Of a stretch of DNA of 15,783 bases, positions 1 to 5,978 are shown one piece after another. The position numbers and the translations under genes were made by a program. The notes under the pieces were generated by a model that made no database searches, had not been told where the DNA came from, and saw nothing but the letters and a program-made list of their open reading frames with translations. Source of the stretch: Desulfobulbus sp. (GTDB taxonomy: Bacteria; Desulfobacterota; Desulfobulbia; Desulfobulbales; Desulfobulbaceae); contig JAQUEZ010000142.1 of assembly GCA_028684915.1 (NCBI GenBank), forward strand, positions 1-15,783, given 5' to 3'. How positions within the stretch are numbered: position 1 is the stretch's first letter; each line of letters starts with the position of its first letter.

Positions 1-2
1 CG

Positions 3-203
3 GCAGGCCGCCGGGTAGCCAACGCCGATGAACACGAATTGGCCGAACTGGTCAACCTTCGCGGCCAACTCGACCAATCAATCAAATACGCCATTCAAGG
101 TCAACGGTCCGCCGGTCGCTCCTGGGAGCACATTGGCCAAGCTCTCGGCCTGTCCCGGCAGGGTGCTTTTCAACGGTATGGCGACCTCGATAAAGAAAAA
201 TGA
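3..203 (+). CDS. Small helix-turn-helix DNA-binding protein, C-terminal part (5' end outside window)
   Basis: An open frame enters from the left edge in frame 3 and ends with TGA at 201-203, giving about 66 residues. The C-terminal half contains SWEHIGQALGLSRQGAFQRY, which has the spacing of a helix-turn-helix of the sigma-region-4 or MerR/LysR-like type: an amphipathic first helix, a glycine turn, then LSRQGAFQRY as the recognition helix. The N-terminal half is charged and probably helical (ANADEHELAELVNLRGQLD). No start codon is visible, so the gene is cut by the window edge. The frame with an ATG at 28 in the same stretch gives low-quality protein and is a shadow. The stop overlaps the next ATG (ATGA at 200-203), suggesting translational coupling to the small ORF that follows. 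Its role is inferred as transcriptional control in an accessory region; the target is unknown. Confidence 0.6.
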   Translation, partial: AGRRVANADEHELAELVNLRGQLDQSIKYAIQGQRSAGRSWEHIGQALGLSRQGAFQRYGDLDKEK

Positions 204-367
204 AAAACAGCATCTTCAAAACACCGCGCCGGGGTTGGCTTGGCAACAAGCCGCTTGGCGCTGACTACATGCCTGCCGTGAACGAACGCGCTCGCCGTTT
301 GAAGGCCGCCGTTCGCGAGCAGGACCAGCCCGCCGACAAACGGCAACAATGCCTTCCAGGATTTTAA
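200..367 (+). CDS. Small uncharacterised basic protein (55 aa)
   Basis: ATG at 200 overlaps the TGA of the upstream helix-turn-helix gene (ATGA) and runs 55 codons to TAA at 365-367. The product is short and rich in Arg, Lys, Pro and Gln, beginning MKNSIFKTPRRGWLGNKPLG, with no membrane segment or cysteine motif. The one-base-overlap arrangement and the GC-rich composition shared with the upstream gene are the main reasons to believe it; immediately after its stop the DNA becomes AT-rich. I do not recognise a family. It could be a small partner of the upstream regulator, or a chance ORF. Confidence 0.4.
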   Translation: MKNSIFKTPRRGWLGNKPLGADYMPAVNERARRLKAAVREQDQPADKRQQCLPGF

Positions 368-419
368 CTGTATAGAATCGTTATTCAATGCGGCAATTTT
401 TGAGAGATAATAAACTGAT

Positions 420-620
420 ATGATGGTCAATAACGATGTTGGATTTTACCGGATCAAAGATTTGCTGAGTATCATTCCTGTGAGCAAGTCAACAATCTGG
501 CAATGGATTAAGGACGGTAAATTTCCTCGACCAACCAAGATGAGTTCTCGGGTTACCGTTTGGTCGAAAAAGCAAATCCATGAATTCATGGATCAGCTAA
601 ATGCTGAATCATATCAATGA
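420..620 (+). CDS. AlpA-family transcriptional regulator
   Basis: This is a 66-residue protein (or 65 if the second of two adjacent ATGs, at 423, is used). It matches the AlpA family, which are small winged-helix/MerR-like DNA-binding proteins found in prophages and integrative elements, where they activate excision or integrase genes. The typical pattern is present: FYRIKDLLSIIPVSKSTIWQ is the first helix and helix-turn-helix. It is followed by the wing residues DGKFPRPTKM and then VTVWSKKQIHEFMDQL, where a Trp precedes the final helix. Family members are usually 60-90 residues, so this one looks complete. No strong Shine-Dalgarno is visible (GAGAG lies about 14 bases upstream). It points away from the two GC-rich small genes and towards the convergent terminators. 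Its presence suggests that the left end of the window is mobile or formerly mobile DNA. Confidence 0.85.
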   Translation: MMVNNDVGFYRIKDLLSIIPVSKSTIWQWIKDGKFPRPTKMSSRVTVWSKKQIHEFMDQLNAESYQ

Positions 621-626
621 ATACAA

Positions 627-648
627 AAACCGGGTACGAAACCGGGTA
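627..648 (+). repeat. Direct repeat pair AAACCGGGTA
   Basis: The ten-base sequence AAACCGGGTA occurs at 627-636 and again at 639-648, with a 12-base period, just after the AlpA stop codon. Two copies about one helical turn apart are a plausible protein-binding site, but no protein can be assigned. Confidence 0.45.
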
Positions 649-663
649 TTTTGCAAAGACGAA

Positions 664-688
664 AAATTATTAACAATGGTAATAATTT
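664..688. repeat. AT-rich perfect inverted repeat
   Basis: AAATTATTA (664-672) pairs with TAATAATTT (680-688) across a 7-base spacer, a perfect 9-bp stem made only of A-T pairs. It is not followed by a T-run on either strand, so it does not look like a terminator. It may be an operator, or simply AT-rich DNA near the possible element end. Confidence 0.45.
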
Positions 689-718
689 GAAATTATAAGA
701 TATGTATATTTACATTCG

Positions 719-736
719 GCTCTCGCCTTCGCACCA
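719..736 (+). other. Possible tRNA 3'-end fragment (candidate attachment site)
   Basis: GCTCTCGCCTTCGCACCA ends in the acceptor-plus-CCA pattern CCTTCGCACCA that is typical of some bacterial leucine tRNAs (5' partner GCGAAGG). No 5' half is present here, as would be expected at the distal end of an element inserted in a tRNA gene. The T-arm side does not fit well: C61 and the loop spacing are off by about one base, so the match is confined to about 12 bases. Low confidence. Confidence 0.2.
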
Positions 737-767
737 AAAAATAATCCATTGTACGCCAAAATGGATT
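736..767 (-). terminator. Intrinsic terminator of the minus-strand polysaccharide operon
   Basis: On the minus strand, AATCCATT (767-760) pairs with AATGGATT (750-743) in an 8-bp stem with a 9-base loop. It is followed, after one A, by six Ts (complement of 736-741). It lies about 150 bases beyond the last operon stop codon (919-921), with no gene in between. The stem has only two G-C pairs, so strength is uncertain. Confidence 0.5.
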
Positions 768-778
768 CATAAACCCGC

Positions 779-804
779 AACCCGCAATGGTTAGCGGGTT
801 TTTT
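779..804 (+). terminator. Intrinsic terminator, plus strand
   Basis: AACCCGC (779-785) pairs with GCGGGTT (794-800) around the loop AATGGTTA, followed immediately by a run of six Ts (799-804). This is a classical rho-independent terminator for transcripts coming from the AlpA side, or a native tRNA terminator if the 719-736 fragment is real. It overlaps the convergent transcript of the polysaccharide operon. Confidence 0.75.
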
Positions 805-918
805 GTTTTCCTCGCCCCCTTCAATAACGCGTCTGGGTAGAAAGCGAACTGAGGCGCGTCCGGTTTATCGTACTGCGCATGGAGACTGCATTTTGGGAAT
901 GATAGTCCTGATGGGGCT

Positions 919-1656
919 CTACCGTTGTGTGGGCAGTGCGGGGAGGCGGCCCCAGTGTTTGTAGAAATAACGAGCCATGCTTGCCAGGTGCCAGCGCATA
1001 TAGCGAAAGTTGCGGTGACTCGTGCGCTGGGCGTCGTGCACGACCGAGACTGACGGACAGGCAACCACTTTCATGCCCGCTTTCCATGCCCGCGCGCAGA
1101 TATCAACATCTTCATAGTAGAGAAAAAAACGCTCGTCAAAACCTTGAAGCCGCCTGAAATCATCGCTGCGAAACAACATAAACATGCCGGCGATCCAGTC
1201 GGGATATAGGTGCGAGTGCGACCTGTTGATTTTGTAGTTGTCGCAAGGTCTTCCTAGGGCTTTTGACACCAAGGAACGCATGGTTGGGAAGGTGCGTACG
1301 TTGTCGTCTAGCTCTCCAGTAAAGGTCTGGACCAAAGGCGCCGCTATCGCAGCGCCAGTTTCTTCGAGGGCGGCAAACAAAGAGGGGAACGGATTGTCTT
1401 GCAACCTAATGTCTGGATTTAATACACAATAATAGGGCAGGGCGCAGTATTTAAACGCCGTGTTATGGTTGGCCGCAAATCCCATCGGAACAGTGTTTTC
1501 AAGCGTCAGAATCCGGGTGTCGGTTGGCAACTCCAGCAATTCTGGAACGTTACACGTCAGTATGATCTGCCCAATCTGTGCGCAAGATAACAAATCTGCG
1601 ACGAGTGGTGCGATCATGGAGCCGTGCCCGTGACTGACGATTGAGATCGAAATCAT
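919..1656 (-). CDS. GT2-family glycosyltransferase (rhamnosyltransferase/WbbL-like)
   Basis: A 245-residue cytoplasmic or peripheral glycosyltransferase, the last gene of the operon. Hallmarks of the WbbL-like GT2 group are visible. There is an N-terminal Rossmann-like strand ISIVSHGHG at 4-12. NPDIRL at 80-85 holds the metal/sugar-nucleotide Asp, in the position of the usual NPD motif. DWIAGMFMLFR at 153-163 and GFDERFFLYYEDVDICARAW at 172-191 form the acceptor and catalytic-base region, followed by His207. Where most GT2 enzymes have a D(D/N)GS-type motif after the second strand, this protein has TCNVPE (34-39), which appears to be a subgroup feature. The ATG at 1656 has no strong Shine-Dalgarno; it lies 46 bases after the upstream gene. 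Family members often add rhamnose or a similar deoxysugar to a polysaccharide repeat; the actual sugar cannot be read from sequence. Confidence 0.88.
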   Translation of the reverse strand: MISISIVSHGHGSMIAPLVADLLSCAQIGQIILTCNVPELLELPTDTRILTLENTVPMGFAANHNTAFKYCALPYYCVLNPDIRLQDNPFPSLFAALEETGAAIAAPLVQTFTGELDDNVRTFPTMRSLVSKALGRPCDNYKINRSHSHLYPDWIAGMFMLFRSDDFRRLQGFDERFFLYYEDVDICARAWKAGMKVVACPSVSVVHDAQRTSHRNFRYMRWHLASMARYFYKHWGRLPALPTQR

Positions 1657-1702
1657 TTGGCTTTAGCAAGAGGCCCGGCAGGATTGGAAGCGCAAGGAGA
1701 GG

Positions 1703-2623
1703 TCAACGAACGCTGGGGACAGGGCCAGCAACTTTTTGGATGCCATCAAGCAATCCGCGAAAAAAATAACAGATTGCTTCTAGTCGCTGGGGCGAAAAGA
1801 GAGCATACATCAATAGTAACCGGATAAGTCTCAACACATCGCCGCTTATCCATTTCAACGGCACATGTTTCATTCGGTACAATAGGATGCTGTTACGGGC
1901 AATGTAATACAGTCGAAATGGCTTATGCATCGGTTGTGTTCGCCAGCGAAACAGCCATAGGCGTATCTCTCCCTCTCCCAGTGAATGCTCCATCACAACA
2001 TCCCGAACGCCATAGCACCTGAATCCGAGTTTTTCAGCGCGAAGGCACCATTCGGTGTCGACATGATCGATAAACAAATCCTCGTCAAAATGACCAACTT
2101 TATCGAATATGTCGATGGGATAGAACGAACCAGAAGAAATCAGAAAATCGGTTGGCACAATGGGTGATGCGCCGGTCCCAGCTTGATACGAATTACGGAA
2201 CCATTTAAAGCGAACAAATTTGGAAAGTTGACCCGTGCGTGAATTTTTATACCGAGGTCCAATTGCAGCAATAGGTTGGTCTATTGCTAGGAGATGTTCC
2301 AGCATTGATAAATATTGGCGCACCATACTTTCAGGGGTTACGCTATCTTGATCGAGCAGCAGGACATATCTGAACCCAGCGGCACGCGCACTGTTGACGC
2401 CAGCATTGATTGCCGCAGCTATTCCTTTGTTTTCGTGGAAAAAGACACATTCAATGTTCTCAAATTCAAGGGGCCACGACGTAATGGCTTTTTCGGACCC
2501 ATTGTCTATTATATACATTCGTTCCACCTGCTGAGCGCAGGCGGAGGCGGCTTTTTGCAACAATTCCGGATCAGGGTTGTACGTTACACAGATGGCGCAG
2601 CAGCCGTTCGCCGGAAACGCCAC
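1703..2623 (-). CDS. GT2-family rhamnosyltransferase-like glycosyltransferase (RfbF/TIGR01556 type)
   Basis: I place the start at GTG 2623 because GGGGAGG lies five bases upstream. The longer frame from TTG 2674 has no ribosome binding site. This gives 306 residues. Family marks, in order: AICVTYNPD (10-18), IIDNGS (38-43, nucleotide binding), LLLDQDS (88-94, the DXD-type metal site), SSGSFYP (163-169), VGHFDEDLFIDHVDTEWCLR (176-195, acceptor/catalytic region). This pattern is typical of the rhamnosyltransferase family that transfers dTDP-rhamnose in O-antigen synthesis. The C-terminal ~65 residues are basic and hydrophobic, suggesting peripheral membrane attachment. It lies 117 bases after the AglD-like gene; that gap holds a small AT-rich inverted repeat (AATCA...TGATT near 2696-2710) and could carry an internal promoter. 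Acceptor and linkage are unknown. Confidence 0.9.
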   Translation of the reverse strand: MAFPANGCCAICVTYNPDPELLQKAASACAQQVERMYIIDNGSEKAITSWPLEFENIECVFFHENKGIAAAINAGVNSARAAGFRYVLLLDQDSVTPESMVRQYLSMLEHLLAIDQPIAAIGPRYKNSRTGQLSKFVRFKWFRNSYQAGTGASPIVPTDFLISSGSFYPIDIFDKVGHFDEDLFIDHVDTEWCLRAEKLGFRCYGVRDVVMEHSLGEGEIRLWLFRWRTQPMHKPFRLYYIARNSILLYRMKHVPLKWISGDVLRLIRLLLMYALFSPQRLEAICYFFRGLLDGIQKVAGPVPSVR

Positions 2624-2740
2624 TCTTTCCTCCCCTTTTCCGTTGTTAGCGCTGCGTTGTTGTAAATATTCCAAATTAATCGGGCTTAGTATTAATCAGT
2701 TTATTGATTGCCGAACATAAATCCAATATTTAACCGGCTA

Positions 2741-3634
2741 TTATTGCATATGTTTTGATATTGTCGAATGTACGCTAATTTGTGAACCGCGCAAAAATAC
2801 TGCAAGCGTGAAATAGAAGAAATCGCCCATCACAGTTATGCCGCGACCTAAGATCACGGTTAACAACAAATCAGCTTGTCCGATCTGCTTTTCGAGAAGG
2901 AATAACAACACCATCTCTCGCACCCCAACTCCGGCTGGCGCACCAGGTGTGACAAGTCCGGCGAGCCAAGCAATCACGTACGCTCCACATAATGCAGGGA
3001 ATGTTGGCATTATTGTGGTTTGAGGCGCGATAATTGCCAAGGATCCGACAAAGATAACACTTGACGCCCCCAGGAAGGCGATCTGCCAAGCCAGCGCAAA
3101 AGCCACCTGTGGGCGAAGCGAACGGCAGGTGAGGGAGAAGAGCGCCACCGAGAAAGTGACAAACAGAACGGATGCCATCAACAATGACACGGCTGACCAG
3201 ACCAAGGGAACAGCCAGGACGGCAAACAGTAAGCCGGCGATGGCTATCAACCCGAGTTCCCACGCGATGGATTTGGCAAGCAGTCGCGCAGGGAACCCCT
3301 CTGCCATACCCAGAGCTTGACGGCCCGCCAGGTGGAATATGTTGCCGGGAACGTACTTGGCAAGTTGCGATCGGCCGTATGCCTTGATGGTCCATCGCCA
3401 CCCCACCTGGACATCGAAGAAGGCCAGTAGGTGCCACCAGGCACGAGCGAGCATAATATTTGCCACGCCATAGGTCAGGGCAAGAAGAGCAATGATTGCC
3501 CAAGCGGTGAGGGAAAACCGAGCAAGGTCGATTTGTCCTGTGTATGATGAGAGGCGCAGAGCAACGAACACTACCCCAGCGAAACCAAGTCCTCCACCGA
3601 TAACGTGCAAACACCATTTTAATGAAAAACGCAC
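2741..3634 (-). CDS. Polytopic membrane protein of the LPG-synthase TM/AglD-like family (UPF0104, COG0392)
   Basis: A 297-residue protein made almost entirely of hydrophobic segments (about 8 predicted helices). The start is GTG at 3634 with GAGGA just upstream, ten bases after the preceding stop. Two family signatures are visible: KYVPGNIFHLAGR at 93-105 and TPGAPAGVGVREM at 229-241, corresponding to the PG.G..E block of the flippase-like domain of lysylphosphatidylglycerol synthetase and archaeal AglD. Stand-alone bacterial members sit in glycosyltransferase clusters and are usually suspected of lipid-linked sugar handling or translocation. There is no soluble aminoacyltransferase domain, so lysyl-PG synthesis is not expected. 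Next to a polyprenyl-phosphate GT2 and a GT-C-like protein, a role in moving a lipid-phosphate sugar across the inner membrane is the best inference. Confidence 0.85.
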   Translation of the reverse strand: MRFSLKWCLHVIGGGLGFAGVVFVALRLSSYTGQIDLARFSLTAWAIIALLALTYGVANIMLARAWWHLLAFFDVQVGWRWTIKAYGRSQLAKYVPGNIFHLAGRQALGMAEGFPARLLAKSIAWELGLIAIAGLLFAVLAVPLVWSAVSLLMASVLFVTFSVALFSLTCRSLRPQVAFALAWQIAFLGASSVIFVGSLAIIAPQTTIMPTFPALCGAYVIAWLAGLVTPGAPAGVGVREMVLLFLLEKQIGQADLLLTVILGRGITVMGDFFYFTLAVFLRGSQISVHSTISKHMQ

Positions 3635-3644
3635 TGTTCCTCGT

Positions 3645-4280
3645 TTAACGTTTCACCCGACATAGGGCCATTGTCCAGGGAAGTGGGGCCTTAACTTCAA
3701 CTACATCGAAGTACCGCGTGACAAGTTTGATGAATTCTTTTTGGGACCAATGCTGAATGTGGCCCGGGGTGTTGCCGCGGCTATCCAGGTATTTTCCGCG
3801 AACCACATTGAGGGCACACCAGAGAGGTTCACGGGGGACGCTGAGAATCAGGTGATTGGTCACCACGCGTTGCAGGGCCGATAGACCGGCTTCCGGGTAT
3901 TCAAGATGTTCAAGAACTTCGCAACAGACTATTAGATCTGCACTATCCCGTCCTGGCACAAGATCGTATATGCTGGATACGGAAAAAAGAGCGGGGGATA
4001 AATTATTATTCAGCGCATTTTCACGGGCTAACTCTATAACCTTTTCTGAGAAATCGCTGCCTTTTGCTGCAATACCTTGCCGGCTCCAGTCAAGCACCCA
4101 ATACCCCTCACCGCATCCGACCTCGTGAATGGTACGTGGCGCAACCAAATGAACCCAATTGGAAATCACATAACCAAATTTTTTCATCAGCCATCGGACG
4201 ATAGGATTTTTTGAGCCGTATTTATCGTACGCATTGCCAACAACGATGCCATCCTCCTGCAACCCTTCAGAAATTCTCAT
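3645..4280 (-). CDS. Class I SAM-dependent methyltransferase
   Basis: I choose the ATG at 4280: it overlaps the upstream TGA as ATGA and has AAGG about eight bases upstream. The ATG at 4301 would need a 25-base overlap. The product has 211 residues. SAM-binding motif I is IHEVGCGEGYW (51-61), the acidic motif II residue follows in GSDFSEK (74-80), and the motif IV region is DLIVCCEVLEHLEYP (115-129), the classic EVLEH of the Methyltransf_11/23 group. HWSQKEFIKLV (177-187) matches the substrate-side helix of polysaccharide-cluster members. It is probably cytoplasmic. Between a GT2 and an AglD-like membrane protein, it is likely to methylate a sugar or a lipid-linked intermediate, but the substrate cannot be inferred. 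Confidence 0.88.
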   Translation of the reverse strand: MRISEGLQEDGIVVGNAYDKYGSKNPIVRWLMKKFGYVISNWVHLVAPRTIHEVGCGEGYWVLDWSRQGIAAKGSDFSEKVIELARENALNNNLSPALFSVSSIYDLVPGRDSADLIVCCEVLEHLEYPEAGLSALQRVVTNHLILSVPREPLWCALNVVRGKYLDSRGNTPGHIQHWSQKEFIKLVTRYFDVVEVKAPLPWTMALCRVKR

Positions 4281-5272
4281 TTCAGCACCTTGTCGATGCA
4301 ATCCTGTTGAATTGAAGGTGATGCAGGTTTCGAATGAACATCGCCGGCAGATTTCAACTGGAAGCGGACATCCTCCATCAATTTTCGGTTTGCGGCCTGC
4401 AAATCTGCAATAAAGGCTATGAGAAAGGCCTGAAAACCCATCCCTAGAAGCACGCTGGCTAGAATCAACGACTGCACATGCCCATCTCCGTTGCCTTGCT
4501 GGTAATACCAGAGAAATCGCAACCCGATCAGAAAGCCTAGGCCAAACAACACCGCGCCGATCGATCCGAAAAATCGGAAGGGACGATAAATGACAAAGAT
4601 GCGGATGATGGTAACGATGCTGCGTTTAATGTACGAGGGGATGCTTTTTACCAGCTTCGACGGGCGTAAATCTTCGTTGACCCGGATCGGCACCGAGGTG
4701 ATGGCCATGTTTTTCTGGCCGGCTTGGATAATTGTTTCAAGTGTATAGGTGTAATCGTTGAACACCATCAATCGTTGTGCGGCTGTTCGGCTCATGGCGC
4801 GGAAACCGCTGGGTGCGTCTGGAATGTCGGTTGTGCTTGCGACACGCACCACCCAACTTCCCAGCTTTTGCAGCATCTTCTTTATCGGGGAGAAATGCTC
4901 TATGGTCTCGATCGGCCGGGCACCCACCACGATGTCGGCTTGGTGCGCAAGGATGGGTGCAGTCAGCGCCGGAATGTCGTCGGCGTTGTATTGGTTGTCG
5001 GCATCGGTGTTAACGATGACGTCCGCTCCCCGGTTCAGGCAAGCGTCCAGGCCGGTCATAAATCCGCGTGCCAAGCCTTGGTTGCGGGTATGGCGAACAA
5101 CGTGATCAGCCCCGTTTTCTCGGGCGACTCGCACGGTGTCATCGGTGCTGCCGTCATCGATGACAAGCCATTCCACGGTAGCAAAGCCTGGTACATTGCG
5201 GGGAAGGGACTGCAGGGCAATGGCAAGGGTAGCAGCTTCATTAAGGCAGGGGATTTGGATGATGAGTTTCAT
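4277..5272 (-). CDS. GT2 glycosyltransferase, polyprenyl-phosphate type, with two C-terminal TM helices (DPM1/GtrB-like)
   Basis: A 331-residue protein. The N-terminal GT2 fold shows IIQIPCLNEAATL (4-16), WLVIDDGSTDDT (35-46) and DVIVNTDADNQY (84-95; DAD is the metal site). DAPSGFRAMSR (152-162) is typical of dolichyl/undecaprenyl-phosphate sugar synthases. Two hydrophobic segments follow, at about 236-256 and 268-289, as in GtrB-like enzymes. The family transfers a sugar from UDP or GDP to undecaprenyl phosphate on the inner face of the membrane. The start ATG at 5272 lies one base after the upstream stop (TAA A ATG), and its own stop overlaps the next gene by ATGA, so translation is probably coupled. 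Together with the neighbouring GT-C-like and AglD-like membrane proteins it suggests a periplasmic sugar-addition route. Donor sugar unknown. Confidence 0.9.
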   Translation of the reverse strand: MKLIIQIPCLNEAATLAIALQSLPRNVPGFATVEWLVIDDGSTDDTVRVARENGADHVVRHTRNQGLARGFMTGLDACLNRGADVIVNTDADNQYNADDIPALTAPILAHQADIVVGARPIETIEHFSPIKKMLQKLGSWVVRVASTTDIPDAPSGFRAMSRTAAQRLMVFNDYTYTLETIIQAGQKNMAITSVPIRVNEDLRPSKLVKSIPSYIKRSIVTIIRIFVIYRPFRFFGSIGAVLFGLGFLIGLRFLWYYQQGNGDGHVQSLILASVLLGMGFQAFLIAFIADLQAANRKLMEDVRFQLKSAGDVHSKPASPSIQQDCIDKVLK

Positions 5273-5273
5273 T

Positions 5274-5978
5274 TTAGGCTACTCTTTGTGAATCGCACAG
5301 GGAGGGGATGCTGTCGCTCTGTCTTCTCGTCTGGACAATCAATATATACATAGCAATAAAGGTGAGGAATGCCAAAACCAGAGCGTTTCGGGTTCTGGTC
5401 GGAGATTTAGTGACATACCCGAGATGAAACAGGAGGCTGCGTCCTGTCAGGTTCGAGTTCGTCGGATTCAATTTTCCTAGCGATACATCCTGTGTTAACC
5501 AGGCTGTGACTGCATGTCCCGGGGTGCTATCTACACCTTCAAGAAGAATTTGCAGGTTTTGGGCGGCATATACATCCGTCAAAGATATGTTAGCGAAGCA
5601 AACTTGATGATATGCGTTATCTTGTATTGCATCTACTGATATAGTCGTATTTTCAGTATAATCATTTAAAGCAACGCCAAGGCGAATAGTTCCATTATTG
5701 GATCGATTGCTGTAATTTGCCATCAAAATTTCAATACACAGAGGCATTTGGGCCAATTGCCTGTCCACTTGTTGAATTTGTTGTATATTGACCTGCTGGA
5801 TTAAACGAACATTTTCAATTAGCTCACCTGCTGGGCGCATATTTTCAATATTTTGTCCACCAAAAATAACATGTAACTGATCGCTCTGATATCTGGCGTA
5901 TAAATAAACAGCAAAACACCCGATCAGAACCCCTGCAAAGATATGGTCGTAGATTTTTCGGCCGCAAATTTTCACCAT
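5274..5978 (-). CDS. Membrane-anchored protein with a periplasmic domain, unknown function
   Basis: A 234-residue protein with one hydrophobic segment near the N-terminus (about 12-28, FAGVLIGCFAVYLYAR) and one near the C-terminus (about 199-215, ALVLAFLTFIAMYILIV). A soluble region of about 170 residues lies between them. That region begins with a Gln/Val-rich helical stretch (QQVNIQQIQQVDRQL) and continues with alternating beta-type sequence rich in Asn, Thr and Ser, which could be a beta-sandwich. The start ATG at 5978 overlaps the stop of the upstream GT-C-like gene by seven bases (ATGGTGA) and has GGGGG upstream, so the two genes look translationally coupled. It is strongly AT-rich, like its partner. 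I do not recognise the family. A partner or regulator of the GT-C-like enzyme is an inference from gene order only. Confidence 0.75.
   Translation of the reverse strand: MVKICGRKIYDHIFAGVLIGCFAVYLYARYQSDQLHVIFGGQNIENMRPAGELIENVRLIQQVNIQQIQQVDRQLAQMPLCIEILMANYSNRSNNGTIRLGVALNDYTENTTISVDAIQDNAYHQVCFANISLTDVYAAQNLQILLEGVDSTPGHAVTAWLTQDVSLGKLNPTNSNLTGRSLLFHLGYVTKSPTRTRNALVLAFLTFIAMYILIVQTRRQSDSIPSLCDSQRVA

Noticed and set aside
28..264. A 78-residue plus-strand frame at the left edge
   Set aside because: The frame-3 reading of the same DNA gives a convincing helix-turn-helix protein with a coupled downstream start; this one is low-complexity.
693..1064. A 123-residue minus-strand frame running past the end of the operon
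   Set aside because: It crosses both terminator hairpins and has no family pattern; the first half is a shadow of the GT2 gene.
2871..3617. A 248-residue minus-strand frame overlapping the AglD-like gene
   Set aside because: It is Arg/Cys/Ser-rich with no domain pattern; the other frame has the hydrophobic helices and family motifs.
4724..5353. A 209-residue plus-strand open frame
   Set aside because: It is antisense to the GT2 gene, which has clear motifs, and extends only by chance into the next gene.
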